DNA of 64,000 nt from the NCBI RefSeq assembly GCF_024732245.1, contig NZ_CP093845.1, positions 1 through 64,000 on the forward strand. The letters are read 5' to 3'. The translations under genes were made by a program, and so were the position numbers. Below the pieces are notes generated by a model. The model worked only from the letters and a program-made list of their open reading frames with translations. It searched no databases and was not told where the DNA came from. Every line of letters begins with the position of its first letter. The first letter of the stretch is position 1. This DNA comes from Dietzia sp. B32. Its GTDB lineage: Bacteria > Actinomycetota > Actinomycetes > Mycobacteriales > Mycobacteriaceae. Of this stretch, positions 7,967 through 18,203 are shown piece by piece.

Positions 7967-9205
7967 ATGGCGAGGACGGTGAGTCAGAGCGACGCGTTGC
8001 CCAAGCGCGTCGCGGCCGCGAGCCTGGCGCTGTTCATCGTCGTCGTGGTGGCGCTGTCGCTCCTGATGTTCGTGCGCGCCTTCGACGACCGGGTGCCGCT
8101 GACCGTGCGCAGCGATCGCGCGGGTCTGGTCATGGAGGCCGACGCGAAGGTGCGTTCGCGTGGCGTCGAGATCGGCAATGTCACCGACATCCGCCAGGAG
8201 TTCGACGGCGCGACCCTCGACATCGAGGTGGATCCCGCCGCTCTCGAGGCGATCCCGTCCAACTCGGTCGTCACGATCGGGTCCAATACGGTCTTCGGAG
8301 CCAAGTCGGTCGACTTCGAACCCCCGGCGCGCCCTGCCCCGACGGCCCTCGAGGCCGGGGCCGTCGTCGAGACGTCCAACGTCACCACCGAGGTGAACAC
8401 CCTCTTCGAAGACCTCACCGTCCTGCTGGAGGCGATCGAGCCGGAGAAGCTCAACGCCACGCTGGGCGCCATCTCGGGCGCTGTCGACGGCCGGGGCGAG
8501 CAGGTGGGGAGCACGATCACCGATCTGAACGACTACCTGCAGGAGATCAACCCGCAGATCGAGACCCTCCAGCGCGACCTGGCCAAGGGGTCCCGCGTGG
8601 CCAACCTCTACGCCGACGTCACGCCCGACCTGATGCGGTTGCTCGACTCCGGCACGGACGTCGGCGCCAACGTGGTCAACAACCAGGCCCGGTTCGAGCA
8701 GCTGCTGGCCTCCAGCATCGGAACCGGGGAGACCGGCAAGCGGCTGCTGTCGGAGAACGGCAACGAGCTCGTCAAGACACTGTCGGACCTGCGGGCGTCC
8801 ACCAGCCTGCTCGCCGAGTACTCGCCCATGCTGACCTGTCTGATCGTCGGGCTCAACCAGGGTGTCGAGGGCGCGATGTCCGCCTTCGGTGGCAAGGACC
8901 AGCCGGGCCTCGTGTTCAAGGCCGGTTTCCAGCAGGGCGCCCGAGCGTACGAGTACCCCAAGGACCTCCCGAAGGTCAACGCCAGCACCGGGCCCAACTG
9001 CTACGGACTGCCGTTCCCCGATCCGGACGTCCACGCCCCGTTCGTCGTCACCGACACCGGCTCCAACCCCGTGGAGGGTATGCCCGACGTGTTCACCTCT
9101 CGCCCCGCGCCGCTCTTCGGTCCGCTCCGTCCGACCGCCCCCGGGGTACCCGCCCCGCCGACCCTGTTGCAGGTCATGCTCGGCATGGACGGGGGCACCC
9201 CGTGA
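7967..9205 (+). CDS. mce4A: Mce4A substrate-binding protein
   Basis: 412 residues. It has one N-terminal membrane anchor (about 15-36), an MCE/MlaD beta-barrel domain (about 40-120, with VRSRGVEIGNVTDI), a long helical region, and a C-terminal proline-rich tail. Mce proteins assemble as a heterohexamer that carries lipid across the periplasm to the YrbE permease. The gene ends in a GTGA overlap with mce4B. The length is close to that of M. tuberculosis Mce4A (about 400). Confidence 0.95.
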   Translation: MARTVSQSDALPKRVAAASLALFIVVVVALSLLMFVRAFDDRVPLTVRSDRAGLVMEADAKVRSRGVEIGNVTDIRQEFDGATLDIEVDPAALEAIPSNSVVTIGSNTVFGAKSVDFEPPARPAPTALEAGAVVETSNVTTEVNTLFEDLTVLLEAIEPEKLNATLGAISGAVDGRGEQVGSTITDLNDYLQEINPQIETLQRDLAKGSRVANLYADVTPDLMRLLDSGTDVGANVVNNQARFEQLLASSIGTGETGKRLLSENGNELVKTLSDLRASTSLLAEYSPMLTCLIVGLNQGVEGAMSAFGGKDQPGLVFKAGFQQGARAYEYPKDLPKVNASTGPNCYGLPFPDPDVHAPFVVTDTGSNPVEGMPDVFTSRPAPLFGPLRPTAPGVPAPPTLLQVMLGMDGGTP

Positions 9206-10257
9206 GCGCGGCCCGCGCGGCGACGCGCGACCTCCGGTCCACCCTGGTGAAGCTGACACTGTTCACCACGGTGATGGCCCTGGTCCTCATCGGTCTGGTC
9301 GTGGTCTTCAGCGAGTACCGGTCGGGTGACACCGAGGACTACAACGCCGCCTTCACCGACGTCTCCGGTCTCGAACCGGGGGACAAGGTGCGGATCGCCG
9401 GCGTCGAGGTGGGCACGGTCGGCAGCATCGAACTGGCGGAGGGGAACACCGCCGCCGTGGAGTTCTCGGTGGCCGGGGACCAGGTGGTCCACACCAGCAC
9501 CGAGGCGATGGTGCGCTACGAGAACCTCACCGGGGACCGGTACCTGGAACTCAAACGCGGGGAGGGTGACCAGTCCCCGCTCGAGGTCGGCGGGACGCTA
9601 CCGCTGTCCCAGACATCGCCGGCCCTGGATCTGGACGCGCTCCTCGGTGGGTTCCGACCGCTGTTCAAGGCGCTCGATCCCGGCCAGGTGAACCAGCTTT
9701 CCGAGTCCATCGTCAAGGTGTTCCAGGGGGAGGCGGGGACCGTCCAGGACCTGCTCGCCGCGACGTCATCCCTGACACAGACGCTGGCGGACCGCGATCA
9801 GCTCATCGGCGACGTGATCACCAACCTCAACGGAGTGCTCACCACGGTGGCGGACAACCAGGACAATGTGGATTCGATCGTCGACGACCTCCAGCAGCTC
9901 GTCTCCGGTCTGTCCGCGAACGCCGGACCGATCGGCGAGTCCGTCGACCGCCTCAACGACGCGAGCGCCAACATGACCACCCTGCTGGCCGACGTCCGCC
10001 CCGCCCTGCGTGAGGACGTCGCCCAGATCGACCGGGTGGCGACGCTCATCAACGAGGACGAGCCGTTCGTGGAGAACGTGATGAACCGGCTCCCGTCGGA
10101 CTTCGAGAAGATGGGACGGCTCGGCGTCTACGGCAGCTTCTTCCAGTTCTACCTGTGCGGCAACATCGTGCAGATCACCGACCCCGCCACCGGGCAGGGG
10201 CTCTACATGCCGCAGTACGAGCAGACGACGGGACGGTGTGCCTTCCCCGATGAGTGA
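9202..10257 (+). CDS. mce4B: Mce4B substrate-binding protein
   Basis: 351 residues starting from a GTG that overlaps the mce4A stop. The N-terminal anchor spans about 16-36, followed by the MCE domain with GDKVRIAGVEVGTVGSIEL (about 60-78), an extended helical region, and a C-terminal segment with paired cysteines near 317 and 346. It is a subunit of the Mce4 hexamer. The size equals that of mycobacterial Mce4B. Confidence 0.94.
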   Translation: MSAARAATRDLRSTLVKLTLFTTVMALVLIGLVVVFSEYRSGDTEDYNAAFTDVSGLEPGDKVRIAGVEVGTVGSIELAEGNTAAVEFSVAGDQVVHTSTEAMVRYENLTGDRYLELKRGEGDQSPLEVGGTLPLSQTSPALDLDALLGGFRPLFKALDPGQVNQLSESIVKVFQGEAGTVQDLLAATSSLTQTLADRDQLIGDVITNLNGVLTTVADNQDNVDSIVDDLQQLVSGLSANAGPIGESVDRLNDASANMTTLLADVRPALREDVAQIDRVATLINEDEPFVENVMNRLPSDFEKMGRLGVYGSFFQFYLCGNIVQITDPATGQGLYMPQYEQTTGRCAFPDE

Positions 10258-11398
10258 CGATTCAAGCCAGGCGCCCCCCAAGGCGCCCCGCGGTCAACTC
10301 CGGTTCCGAGACCGCGATCCCAAGAAGCTCGGCGTGTGGGGAGCAGTGGGCGCCGTGGCGTTGATGGGGATCTCCCTCAACTACGACCGCATCCCCTACG
10401 TCAACGGCATGCGCGACGCGACCGTCTACGTCGCCGACGCCGCGGGTCTCGACACCGGGGACCACGTCCAGGTCGCCGGGATGAATGTCGGGACGGTCCG
10501 CAAGATCGAGCTGGACGGTGACCGGGTGAGGGTGCGCTTCGCCATCAACCGGGGTGTCGAACTCGGTGCCGACACCTCCGCGCAGATCAAGACGGACTCG
10601 ATTCTCGGCCGCCGCGCGCTCGGCGTCTTCTCGGACGGCCGGGGAGATCTCGAGGACAACACGATCCCGATCGAGCGGACCTCCGTCCCGTACTCGCTCA
10701 CGTCGGCGCTCGGCGACCTCAGCGACACCGTCGAGGCCATGGACACCGACAAGGTGGACGAGGCCCTGACCGTTCTCGCCGAGACCATGGAGGGGTCGTC
10801 TCCCGAGGTCCGGGGTGCGATCGACGGGATCACCCGTCTGTCCCGCTCCCTCAACGAACGCGACGAGGGGGTCCGACAACTGCTCGAGAAGGCGGCCGGT
10901 ACCACCGATGTGCTGGGCAGGCGCAGCGACCAGATCAACCAGCTCATGGTCGACGGCAACACCCTGTTCACACAACTCGACCTGCGGCGTCGTGCTCTCA
11001 GCGAGCTCATCATGAACATCGACGAACTCGCGCGTCAGCTGTCGGGGCTGGTCCAGGACAACGAGGCCCAACTCGGGCCCGCCCTGGACAAGCTCGAGCA
11101 GGTTTCCGATCTACTGATCCGCAACAAGGACGACATCGACCTGGGCCTGCGTCGGATCGTCCCGTTCTCGACCGCGCTGAGTGAGGCCGTCGCCTCCGGA
11201 CCGTGGTTCAACGCCTACATATCCAACCTGTCCCTCGGCCACTACCAGCAGACGATCGTGAGGGACCTGTTGCCACTGATCGACGACCGCGTCCAGCCTG
11301 AACCAGGTCTGGTCCGTGAACCCACCATGCCGGGTACTCCCGAGCTGACGTTCATGGACGAGCACCCCGGCTGGGGCGAGAAGAGGGTGCCGCGATGA
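10250..11398 (+). CDS. mce4C: Mce4C substrate-binding protein
   Basis: 382 residues. A charged 28-residue N-terminus precedes a membrane anchor (about 29-45) and an MCE domain with GDHVQVAGMNVGTVRKIEL near 67-85. The ATG at 10250 overlaps the mce4B stop by eight bases (ATGAGTGA); an in-frame ATG four codons earlier is less likely. The long helical domain would form part of the central channel of the Mce4 complex. Confidence 0.93.
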   Translation: MSDDSSQAPPKAPRGQLRFRDRDPKKLGVWGAVGAVALMGISLNYDRIPYVNGMRDATVYVADAAGLDTGDHVQVAGMNVGTVRKIELDGDRVRVRFAINRGVELGADTSAQIKTDSILGRRALGVFSDGRGDLEDNTIPIERTSVPYSLTSALGDLSDTVEAMDTDKVDEALTVLAETMEGSSPEVRGAIDGITRLSRSLNERDEGVRQLLEKAAGTTDVLGRRSDQINQLMVDGNTLFTQLDLRRRALSELIMNIDELARQLSGLVQDNEAQLGPALDKLEQVSDLLIRNKDDIDLGLRRIVPFSTALSEAVASGPWFNAYISNLSLGHYQQTIVRDLLPLIDDRVQPEPGLVREPTMPGTPELTFMDEHPGWGEKRVPR

Positions 11399-12660
11399 GT
11401 CGAATCCTGTCTTCCCCGCTGGCCAAGATCGTGGCGCTGCTCGCCGTGATCGCCCTGGTCGTGGGCGCGGTGTGGTTCTTCACCGCCCGCACCAAGACGA
11501 TCACCGCCTACTTCCCGTCCACCCGGGGTGTCTACGAGGACGACACCGTGCGGGTCCTGGGTGTGCGAGTCGGCAGCATCTCCGAGATCGCCACCGAGGA
11601 CGGCAAGTCCAAGGTGACCATGGAGGTCGATCGCGACGTCGCCATCCCGGCGGACGCCAACGCGCTGCTCGTCGCGCAATCCCTGGTCGCCGAGCGCTTC
11701 ATCCAGCTCACCCCCGCCTTCACCGGTGGGGAGGAGATGCCCGACGGCGGGACGATCCCCGTCGAGCGGACCGCCGTCCCGGTCGAGTGGGACGGGGTCA
11801 AGGAGCAGCTCATGAAGCTCTCCTCGGCCCTCGGGCCGACCGGTGGCGAGGAGACCGGTCCGCTCGGGGACTTCGTGGAGTCGGCGGATTCGATGCTCGA
11901 GGGCAACGGCGGCGAGATCCGCGATGCTCTCAGCGAGGTGTCGCAGACCATGTCGCTGCTGTCCGACGGCCGGGAGAACCTCTTCACCACCCTCAAGAAC
12001 CTGCAGCTCTTCGTCACGGCCCTGTCCCAGAGCGAGGAGCAGATCGTCTCCTTCGGCGGCAGGCTCGCCAGCGTCTCCCAGGTGCTGGGCGACCAGACCG
12101 CGGACATCGATGCGGCCCTGCGCGATCTCGATCTGGCGGTGATGGACATCAACCGGTTCCTGGAGAACCACGGCGACCGTGTCACCACCGGTGTCGACAA
12201 GCTGGGCCGGGCGACCGAGGTCGTCCGCGACCGCCGGGCGGAACTGGAGGGCGTGCTGCACGTGGGGCCGACGGCGATGTCGAACTTCTACAACATCTAC
12301 CGGCCGTACCAGGGTGTGCTCACCGGTGTCCTGGCCATGAACCAGATGGCAAACCCGACCAACTTCATCTGCGGCGCCATCGCCGGCCTGGCCAACAACA
12401 CCGCCGAGTCCGATGCGCAATTGTGCGCCGAGTACATGGGTCCGCTGTTCAACTCGTTGACCTCCAACTACCCGTACGGCGCGGTCACCCCGCCGATCAC
12501 CCCGACCGCCGAGCCCCACCAGATCTGGGACTCCCAGAAGCTCGGGACCCGGACCCCGCCCGGTGTGCAGCCGGTGTCGGACCGCCCGGACCCGCTGGTC
12601 AACGTCGTCAACCGTGGGGACAACCTCACCGACACCCTGCTCGTGACGGGAGGTGCCTGA
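11395..12660 (+). CDS. mce4D: Mce4D substrate-binding protein
   Basis: 421 residues with an anchor at about 9-29, an MCE domain (about 35-115, with DDTVRVLGVRVGSI), and a helical domain ending in a Pro-rich tail. The start overlaps mce4C as ATGA, and the end shares one base with mce4E (TGATG). Two cysteines near 325 and 344 are placed as in other Mce subunits. It is a Mce4 sterol-importer component. Confidence 0.94.
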   Translation: MSRILSSPLAKIVALLAVIALVVGAVWFFTARTKTITAYFPSTRGVYEDDTVRVLGVRVGSISEIATEDGKSKVTMEVDRDVAIPADANALLVAQSLVAERFIQLTPAFTGGEEMPDGGTIPVERTAVPVEWDGVKEQLMKLSSALGPTGGEETGPLGDFVESADSMLEGNGGEIRDALSEVSQTMSLLSDGRENLFTTLKNLQLFVTALSQSEEQIVSFGGRLASVSQVLGDQTADIDAALRDLDLAVMDINRFLENHGDRVTTGVDKLGRATEVVRDRRAELEGVLHVGPTAMSNFYNIYRPYQGVLTGVLAMNQMANPTNFICGAIAGLANNTAESDAQLCAEYMGPLFNSLTSNYPYGAVTPPITPTAEPHQIWDSQKLGTRTPPGVQPVSDRPDPLVNVVNRGDNLTDTLLVTGGA

Positions 12661-13928
12661 TGCTCGGCAACGGATCCGGATCCCGCCTGCGGGCAGTCGG
12701 CGCGCTCGGCACGGTGGTCCTGCTCTCGGGGGCCGGGTGTTCGTGGCAGGGTCTCAACTCCCTTCCGCTCCCCGGGGCCCAGGGCAAGGGTGAGGGTGCC
12801 TACGAGGTGACGATCGAGATGCCCAACGTCACGACCATCACCCGCAACTCCCCGGTGCGGGTCAACGATGTCAACGTCGGTTCCATCACCGCCATGCGGG
12901 TGGAGGACTACACCGCGATCGTCACGATCAGCCTCAACGAGGAGGTCAGGCTCCCGGCCAACGCCCACGCCAAGATCGGGCAGACCAGCCTCCTGGGCTC
13001 CCAGCACCTCGAGCTCTTCCCGCCGCCGGAGGGCGACCCGCAGGGCACACTGGCGGACGGTGACGTCATCCCGCTGGCCCGCGCCGGTGTCTACCCGACC
13101 ACCGAGCAGACCCTGTCGGCGCTGTCGGTCGTCCTCACCGACGGCGGCCTGGCCCAGTTCGAGACCATCGCCACCGAGCTCAACACCGCCCTGGACGGCC
13201 GCGAGATCGACGCCAACGAGGTCCTCACGCAGCTGGACACCACCGTCAGCGGACTCGACGACCAGCGTGCGGACATCATCGCCGCGATGGAGGGGCTCGA
13301 CCGTCTGTCGCGACAGATCAACGAGCAGAACGACACCCTCGCCCGGGCCCTGGCCCAGATGCCGGAGGCGCTGACGTTGATCAATGATCAGAAGCAGCAG
13401 CTGACCACGGCCCTGGTCTCGCTCGGCGACTTCGGCAACAAGGCCAACCAGGTCATCGATGCGGGCGGCGGACAGGATCTCGTGGACAACCTCCGCGATC
13501 TCACCCCGGTGCTCGAGGGGCTGGCGAACGCCGGGCGTGACATGACCCGGGTGCTCAGTTCGTTGATCACCTTCCCGTTCCCGCAGGCGGGTATCGACAA
13601 CTTCCTGCGCGGGGACTACGCCAACCTCTACATTCACGCTGACGCGACGATGCCGCGCCTGGCGGAGACCATGCTCCTCGGTACCGAGTTCGGCAACCGG
13701 ATGGCGGGTGTCGAGGGGTACGTCGGACTCGCCCCGAACCCGTTCGCCGGCGCCGACCCGTACTCCCTCGACGTGCCCCGACCGGAGCCCGCACCCGACG
13801 GCACGCCCGCACCCGACGGCGTGCCCGCGGCCGCGGGGGCCGCCACCGCGCCGGCGCAGGAGCAGACCGCCGGGGACCCCGCGCCCGCGGAGCCGTCCGC
13901 CACCCCGACCGAGGAGGCACCGCGATGA
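12660..13928 (+). CDS. mce4E: Mce4E lipoprotein (LprN-like)
   Basis: 422 residues. The N-terminus has basic residues, a hydrophobic stretch and LLSGAGC, giving a lipobox cysteine at C27; mycobacterial MceE proteins are lipoproteins too. The MCE domain covers about 45-125, followed by helical segments. The last 50 residues are rich in Pro and Ala (PEPAPDGTPAPDG). The ATG shares its A with the mce4D stop. It is probably lipid-anchored on the outer face of the cytoplasmic membrane within the Mce4 complex. Confidence 0.94.
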   Translation: MLGNGSGSRLRAVGALGTVVLLSGAGCSWQGLNSLPLPGAQGKGEGAYEVTIEMPNVTTITRNSPVRVNDVNVGSITAMRVEDYTAIVTISLNEEVRLPANAHAKIGQTSLLGSQHLELFPPPEGDPQGTLADGDVIPLARAGVYPTTEQTLSALSVVLTDGGLAQFETIATELNTALDGREIDANEVLTQLDTTVSGLDDQRADIIAAMEGLDRLSRQINEQNDTLARALAQMPEALTLINDQKQQLTTALVSLGDFGNKANQVIDAGGGQDLVDNLRDLTPVLEGLANAGRDMTRVLSSLITFPFPQAGIDNFLRGDYANLYIHADATMPRLAETMLLGTEFGNRMAGVEGYVGLAPNPFAGADPYSLDVPRPEPAPDGTPAPDGVPAAAGAATAPAQEQTAGDPAPAEPSATPTEEAPR

Positions 13929-15343
13929 CCCGTCTCGTCAGGATCCAGTTGACGATCTTCGCCGTGGTCACCGTTCTGGCCCTCACGGTCATGTCGGTGT
14001 CGTATCTCAAGCTGCCCACGGCCTTCGGATGGCAGCGCACGGACGTCGCCCTGGAGATGCCCGACACCGGCGGCCTCTACCAGAACGCCAACGTCTCGTA
14101 CCTCGGCAACGTCATCGGTCGTGTCGACTCCGTCACCCTCACACCCGGGCACGTCGTGGCGAACCTGCACTTCGACGCGCGGGCCGATGTCCCGGAGAAC
14201 GTCCGGGCGCAGATCCGCAGCGTCTCGGCGATCGGTGAGCAGTACGTGGAGTTCGTCCCGGAGGGCGAACCGAGCGGCGAACTGGCGGACGGGTCCGTTC
14301 TCGGGCCGGGGCGGGTCGACATGCCCCAGGGGATCGGACCGGTCCTGGACCAGGCCACCGTGCTCATGGCGTCGATCGACGACGCCAAGATGCGACGCGT
14401 GATCTCGGAGTCGTTCGACGCGTTCAACGGCTCGGAGCGCGACCTCCAGCGCTTCCTCGACTCCGCCCAACTGTTGCTCGAGGAGGCCCGCTCCAACACG
14501 GACGTCACCCGTCGGCTCATCGCCGACGCCGAGCCGGTCCTGGACTCCCAGCTCCGCTCGTCGGACTCGATCCGGGCCTGGACCCGGAACCTGGCGGACC
14601 TGACCGATCAGCTCCGGGTCAACGAGCCCCAGCTCACCTCGATCATCCAGCGCGGCCCGGACTCGCTGGCCCGTGCGACCAAAGTCCTCAACGATCTGCA
14701 GCCGACCATGCCGGTGCTGGTCGCCAACCTGGTGAGCGTCGGCGAGGTGGGCGTGGTCTACAACCGCTCCATCGAGCAGCTCCTCGTCATCTACCCCGCC
14801 CTGGTGTCCTCGCTCATCACCGCGATCAACGGCGCCAAGGACACCGGTGAGATCAAGGTGGACTTCAACCTCCAGATCAACGAGACCCCGCCGTGCACCA
14901 CCGGCTTCCTCCCGGCCGATCAACGCCGCTCGCCGGCGGATCTCTCGGTGCCGCCGCTGATGAACGGCATCTACTGCAAGGTGCCCCAGGACTCGCAGCA
15001 GGTCGTGCGAGGCGCCCGCAACCTGCCGTGCATGGAGTACCCCGGCCGGCGGGCGGCGTCGCCCGCCGAGTGTGCGGCGAACGACTATCAGCCCGAGGGG
15101 ATCAACCCCCCGGACACGAGCGAGGTCGGTCCGCCCGGGAACAACCCCAACGGGTGGAACGTTGTGCCGTCGTCGGACACCGGTGAACAGGAGATCCGCA
15201 CGTCGGCCGCGATGTACGACCCGTCGACGGGCGAATACCTGGGCGCCGACGGCAAGACGTATCGTCAGCTCAATCTCGGTGATGCCGGACGACTCCCGGC
15301 GGACGCCGACCTGGCCGACATCCTCACGAACGGAGTGACCTAG
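13925..15343 (+). CDS. mce4F: Mce4F substrate-binding protein
   Basis: 472 residues. An N-terminal anchor (about 7-27) is followed by the MCE domain with NANVSYLGNVIGRVDSVTL and EQYVEFVP, then a long helical domain. The C-terminal region after about 330 is Pro/Asn-rich with cysteines. It is shorter than mycobacterial Mce4F but keeps the domain order. The ATGA overlap with mce4E and the TAGTG junction with the next gene keep it in the operon as its last core subunit. Confidence 0.94.
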   Translation: MTRLVRIQLTIFAVVTVLALTVMSVSYLKLPTAFGWQRTDVALEMPDTGGLYQNANVSYLGNVIGRVDSVTLTPGHVVANLHFDARADVPENVRAQIRSVSAIGEQYVEFVPEGEPSGELADGSVLGPGRVDMPQGIGPVLDQATVLMASIDDAKMRRVISESFDAFNGSERDLQRFLDSAQLLLEEARSNTDVTRRLIADAEPVLDSQLRSSDSIRAWTRNLADLTDQLRVNEPQLTSIIQRGPDSLARATKVLNDLQPTMPVLVANLVSVGEVGVVYNRSIEQLLVIYPALVSSLITAINGAKDTGEIKVDFNLQINETPPCTTGFLPADQRRSPADLSVPPLMNGIYCKVPQDSQQVVRGARNLPCMEYPGRRAASPAECAANDYQPEGINPPDTSEVGPPGNNPNGWNVVPSSDTGEQEIRTSAAMYDPSTGEYLGADGKTYRQLNLGDAGRLPADADLADILTNGVT

Positions 15344-15885
15344 TGCCACAGCCGGACGACAACCCCGCCGACCGTGGGCGCCCCTGGCTCACCGTGACCG
15401 CGGTGGTCGCGGCGGTCTGTCTCGTGGCCGCCGTCGTCGCGACGTCGCTGTGGCTGGGTGAGCGGAACGCGGCGGCCTCCGTGCGCGCCGACCGGGCCTC
15501 CGCCGCCGAACTCGACGCCTCGTACCGTGACTTCGCGACGACCGTGATGACCAAGCTCATGACCATCAGGCAGGAGACACTGTCGGAGGACGTCGACGAG
15601 ATCGTCGGCCTGATCGACGGTGATTTCTCGGAGCAGTTCGCGCCTCGCCGCGATTCGTACGAGGACGTCGTCAAGACCACCAATGTCGTCGCCGACGGTG
15701 TGGTGTCCGCCGCCGCCGTCGAACACTCCTACCCCGACCGGGCCGAGGTGATCATGGCGATCGACCAGACCATCGGCAACCCGAAGTCCGATGAGGACCA
15801 GGACCGCCAGTACCGTGTGCGCGTGACCGTGAACCGACACGACGACGGCGAGATGAAGGTCACGGGGGTGAACTTCATCCCATGA
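15343..15885 (+). CDS. Mce-associated membrane protein 1
   Basis: 180 residues, GTG start sharing a base with the mce4F stop. It has a single membrane segment (about 15-36) and a periplasmic alpha/beta domain typical of Mce-associated proteins (compare Rv3493c). These accessory proteins stabilise Mce complexes. The reading frame runs into the next gene by a four-base ATGA overlap. Confidence 0.88.
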   Translation: MPQPDDNPADRGRPWLTVTAVVAAVCLVAAVVATSLWLGERNAAASVRADRASAAELDASYRDFATTVMTKLMTIRQETLSEDVDEIVGLIDGDFSEQFAPRRDSYEDVVKTTNVVADGVVSAAAVEHSYPDRAEVIMAIDQTIGNPKSDEDQDRQYRVRVTVNRHDDGEMKVTGVNFIP

Positions 15886-16655
15886 CCACTCCCGACTCCG
15901 ACATCCGCGCCACCCGTCGCGCCCGGCGCGAGGCCGAACGCGCGGCCCGCGCCCAGCGCAAGGCCGACGCCGCCCGCGAGCGTGCCCTCGAAGCCGCCCG
16001 GGCCGGTGGGCTGTTCGAGGGCATGGAGGCCATGCCCCGGACCGAGACCGCCGACGCACGAGCGGACGAGGACACCGCCGGCGGCGCGACCGCCCGGCCG
16101 GCCACCTCGACCCCGTCGTCGTCGCCGGCGTCCCGCGAACCGATCGACCCGGCTCGTCGGCGCACCCTGATCACCGCCCTGGCGCTGGTGTCGGCGGTCC
16201 TCGTCGTCGTCACCGGCCTGGCCACGTGGCAGTACGTCGAGGCCCGCGAGGCGACGGCGATCGAGGAACAGATCGCGGCCGCGCCCCGGGCGGCCACCGA
16301 CGCGGCGCGCGAGATCACCACCCAGATGTTCACCTACGACCACCGGACGGTGGACGCGGACCTCGGAGCGGTACGGGAACGGCTCGCCGACCCGGCGCTG
16401 TCGGAGTTCGTCGAGCAGTCCATGCCGACCGTCGCCTCCGCAGCCAAGGAGCAGGAGGCCACCGTCTACGCGACCGTCGCCGCCGCCGCGCCGCAGGAGG
16501 TGACGGACGCCGAGCACGTCACCGTGCTGGTCATGCTCAACCGGATGGTCTCCACCAAGGACGCGCCCGAGGCGGCCAGTTCGGCCTCACGGCTGAGCGT
16601 GGACATGGTCCGCCAGGATGGGACGTGGAAGCTCGCCGAGCTCAACTCCCTCTGA
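15882..16655 (+). CDS. Mce-associated membrane protein 2
   Basis: 257 residues, equivalent in position to Rv3492c. The first 50 residues are a highly charged Arg/Ala/Glu-rich helix, probably cytoplasmic and coiled-coil forming, followed by a Ser/Thr/Pro linker. One membrane segment (about 92-113) leads to a periplasmic domain that resembles that of the preceding protein. It is the last gene of the mce4 operon and is convergent with otsA. Confidence 0.87.
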   Translation: MTTPDSDIRATRRARREAERAARAQRKADAARERALEAARAGGLFEGMEAMPRTETADARADEDTAGGATARPATSTPSSSPASREPIDPARRRTLITALALVSAVLVVVTGLATWQYVEAREATAIEEQIAAAPRAATDAAREITTQMFTYDHRTVDADLGAVRERLADPALSEFVEQSMPTVASAAKEQEATVYATVAAAAPQEVTDAEHVTVLVMLNRMVSTKDAPEAASSASRLSVDMVRQDGTWKLAELNSL

Positions 16656-16680
16656 CCTGGGAGCGCGCTGACCGCCGGCC

Positions 16681-16701
16681 GGCGCCCGGGTATGGGGCGC
16701 C
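16681..16701. terminator. Weak GC-rich hairpin between the mce4 operon and otsA
   Basis: GGCGCC at 16681-16686 pairs with GGCGCC at 16696-16701 around a 9-base loop, between two convergent genes. No T-run is present, so the role is uncertain. Confidence 0.35.
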
Positions 16702-16720
16702 GCCCGGGGCGGACGGGGTC

Positions 16721-18169
16721 CTAGTCGCCCGAGGTGGCGTCGAGGGTGTTGAAGAACCGGCGGGCCCACGCGTGGACGTCATTGCTCAACACCTGCCGAC
16801 GCAGTGACCGCATGCGGCGACGACGGTCGTCGGGGTTGTCGTCGACGGCGGCCATGATGGCGTCCTTGACCCCGTCGAGATCGTGCGGGTTGCACAGGTA
16901 CGCCTGGCGTAGCTCCGCGGCGGCGCCGGCGAACTCGCTGAGCACCAGGGCGCCCTCGCCGTCGGTGCACGAGGCCACGTACTCCTTGGCCACCAGGTTC
17001 ATGCCGTCCCGCACGGGCGTCACCAGCATGACGTCGGCGGCCGCGTAGAACGCCGCCAGTTCCGTCTTGGGGACGGGCCGGTGGATGTAGGTCACCACGG
17101 GGTGCCCGATCTCGCCGAACGTGCCGTTGATGCGGCCCACCGACTCCTCGATCCGCGACCGCATGATCTGGTACTGCTCGACCCGCTCGCGGCTCGGCGT
17201 GGCCAGCTGGAGGAGGGTCACGTCGGCGGGCTCCAGGCGCCCCTCCTCGAACAGCTCCTCGAGCGCGCGCAGGCGGACGTCGATGCCCTTGGTGTAGTCC
17301 AGACGGTCCACGCCCAGCATCAGGACCCGCGGCGACCCCAACTCCTCGCGCAGGCGGGCGGCGCGGGCCTGGGTCTCGCGCTTGCGGGCGGTGGCGTCCA
17401 CGGCCGCGGAGTCGATGGAGATGGGGAACGCGCCGACCCGCACCATGCGGTCGTCCACCCGGATCTCGGAGGCGCGGCCCCGCGTCGACCGCAGTCGGAC
17501 GGACGGGTAGCCGCGCAGGCGGTTGGCGAGGATCCGGAAGTTGTCCGCTCCGCCGGGCAGGTGGAAACCCACCAGGTCCGCGCCGAGCATGCCCTCGACC
17601 AGCTCGGTGCGCCACGGCAGTTGCATGAACAGTTCGACGGGCGGGAACGGGATGTGGAGGAAGAACCCGATGGTCAGGTCGGGGCGCAGCTCGCGCAGCA
17701 GACAGGGCACCAGCAACAGCTGGTAGTCCTGCACCCAGACGGTGGCGCCCTCGGCGGCCGCTTCCGCGGTGGCCTCGGCGAAACGGGTGTTGATCTCGCG
17801 GTACGCGTTCCACCATTCGCGGTGGTACTCGGCCGGCACCACCACGTCGTGGAACAACGGCCAGAGGGTGGCGTTGGAGAAACCCTCGTAGTAGAGCTCG
17901 ACGTCCTGGGCGGACAGGGTGACCGAGTGGAGGCGGATGCCGTCCGCGTCGAACGGTTCGGGGGCGGCGTCGGGGACGCCGGGCCACCCCACCCACGCGC
18001 CGTCGTTGGCCTTGAGGATGGACTCCAGCGCCGTGACGAGGCCGCCGGGACTGGCCTTCCAGTGCTCGCTGCCGTTCTTGTCGATGACGAGGTCCACGGG
18101 GAGACGATTGGCGACGACGACGAAGTCGGCACCTGCTCCGGTGGACGTGTGCCCGGTACCACTCGTCAT
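16721..18169 (-). CDS. otsA: Alpha,alpha-trehalose-phosphate synthase (UDP/GDP-glucose), OtsA
   Basis: 482 residues, glycosyltransferase family 20. NRLP at 21-24 and SPGGLVTAL at 40-48 mark the sugar-phosphate and nucleotide-sugar sites; [15 protein letters not shown] and [14 protein letters not shown] are the C-terminal donor-site motifs. It makes trehalose 6-phosphate, the precursor of trehalose for mycolate carriers and osmoprotection. No phosphatase domain is fused. An AGGGGAC lies before the ATG. otsA next to mce4 repeats the M. tuberculosis order (Rv3490). Confidence 0.96.
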   Translation of the reverse strand: MTSGTGHTSTGAGADFVVVANRLPVDLVIDKNGSEHWKASPGGLVTALESILKANDGAWVGWPGVPDAAPEPFDADGIRLHSVTLSAQDVELYYEGFSNATLWPLFHDVVVPAEYHREWWNAYREINTRFAEATAEAAAEGATVWVQDYQLLLVPCLLRELRPDLTIGFFLHIPFPPVELFMQLPWRTELVEGMLGADLVGFHLPGGADNFRILANRLRGYPSVRLRSTRGRASEIRVDDRMVRVGAFPISIDSAAVDATARKRETQARAARLREELGSPRVLMLGVDRLDYTKGIDVRLRALEELFEEGRLEPADVTLLQLATPSRERVEQYQIMRSRIEESVGRINGTFGEIGHPVVTYIHRPVPKTELAAFYAAADVMLVTPVRDGMNLVAKEYVASCTDGEGALVLSEFAGAAAELRQAYLCNPHDLDGVKDAIMAAVDDNPDDRRRRMRSLRRQVLSNDVHAWARRFFNTLDATSGD

Positions 18170-18203
18170 CGGTTGTCCCCTCGCCTGCGTCGCTGTGGTC
18201 TGC

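Noticed and set aside
7085-9259. Long minus-strand frame across yrbE4B and mce4A
   Set aside because: Antisense to two clear mce operon genes, with Gly/Arg/His-rich low-complexity translation and no domain.
10238-10249. Start of mce4C four codons earlier
   Set aside because: The ATG at 10250 overlaps the mce4B stop in the same way as the other mce4 junctions and gives a normal N-terminus.
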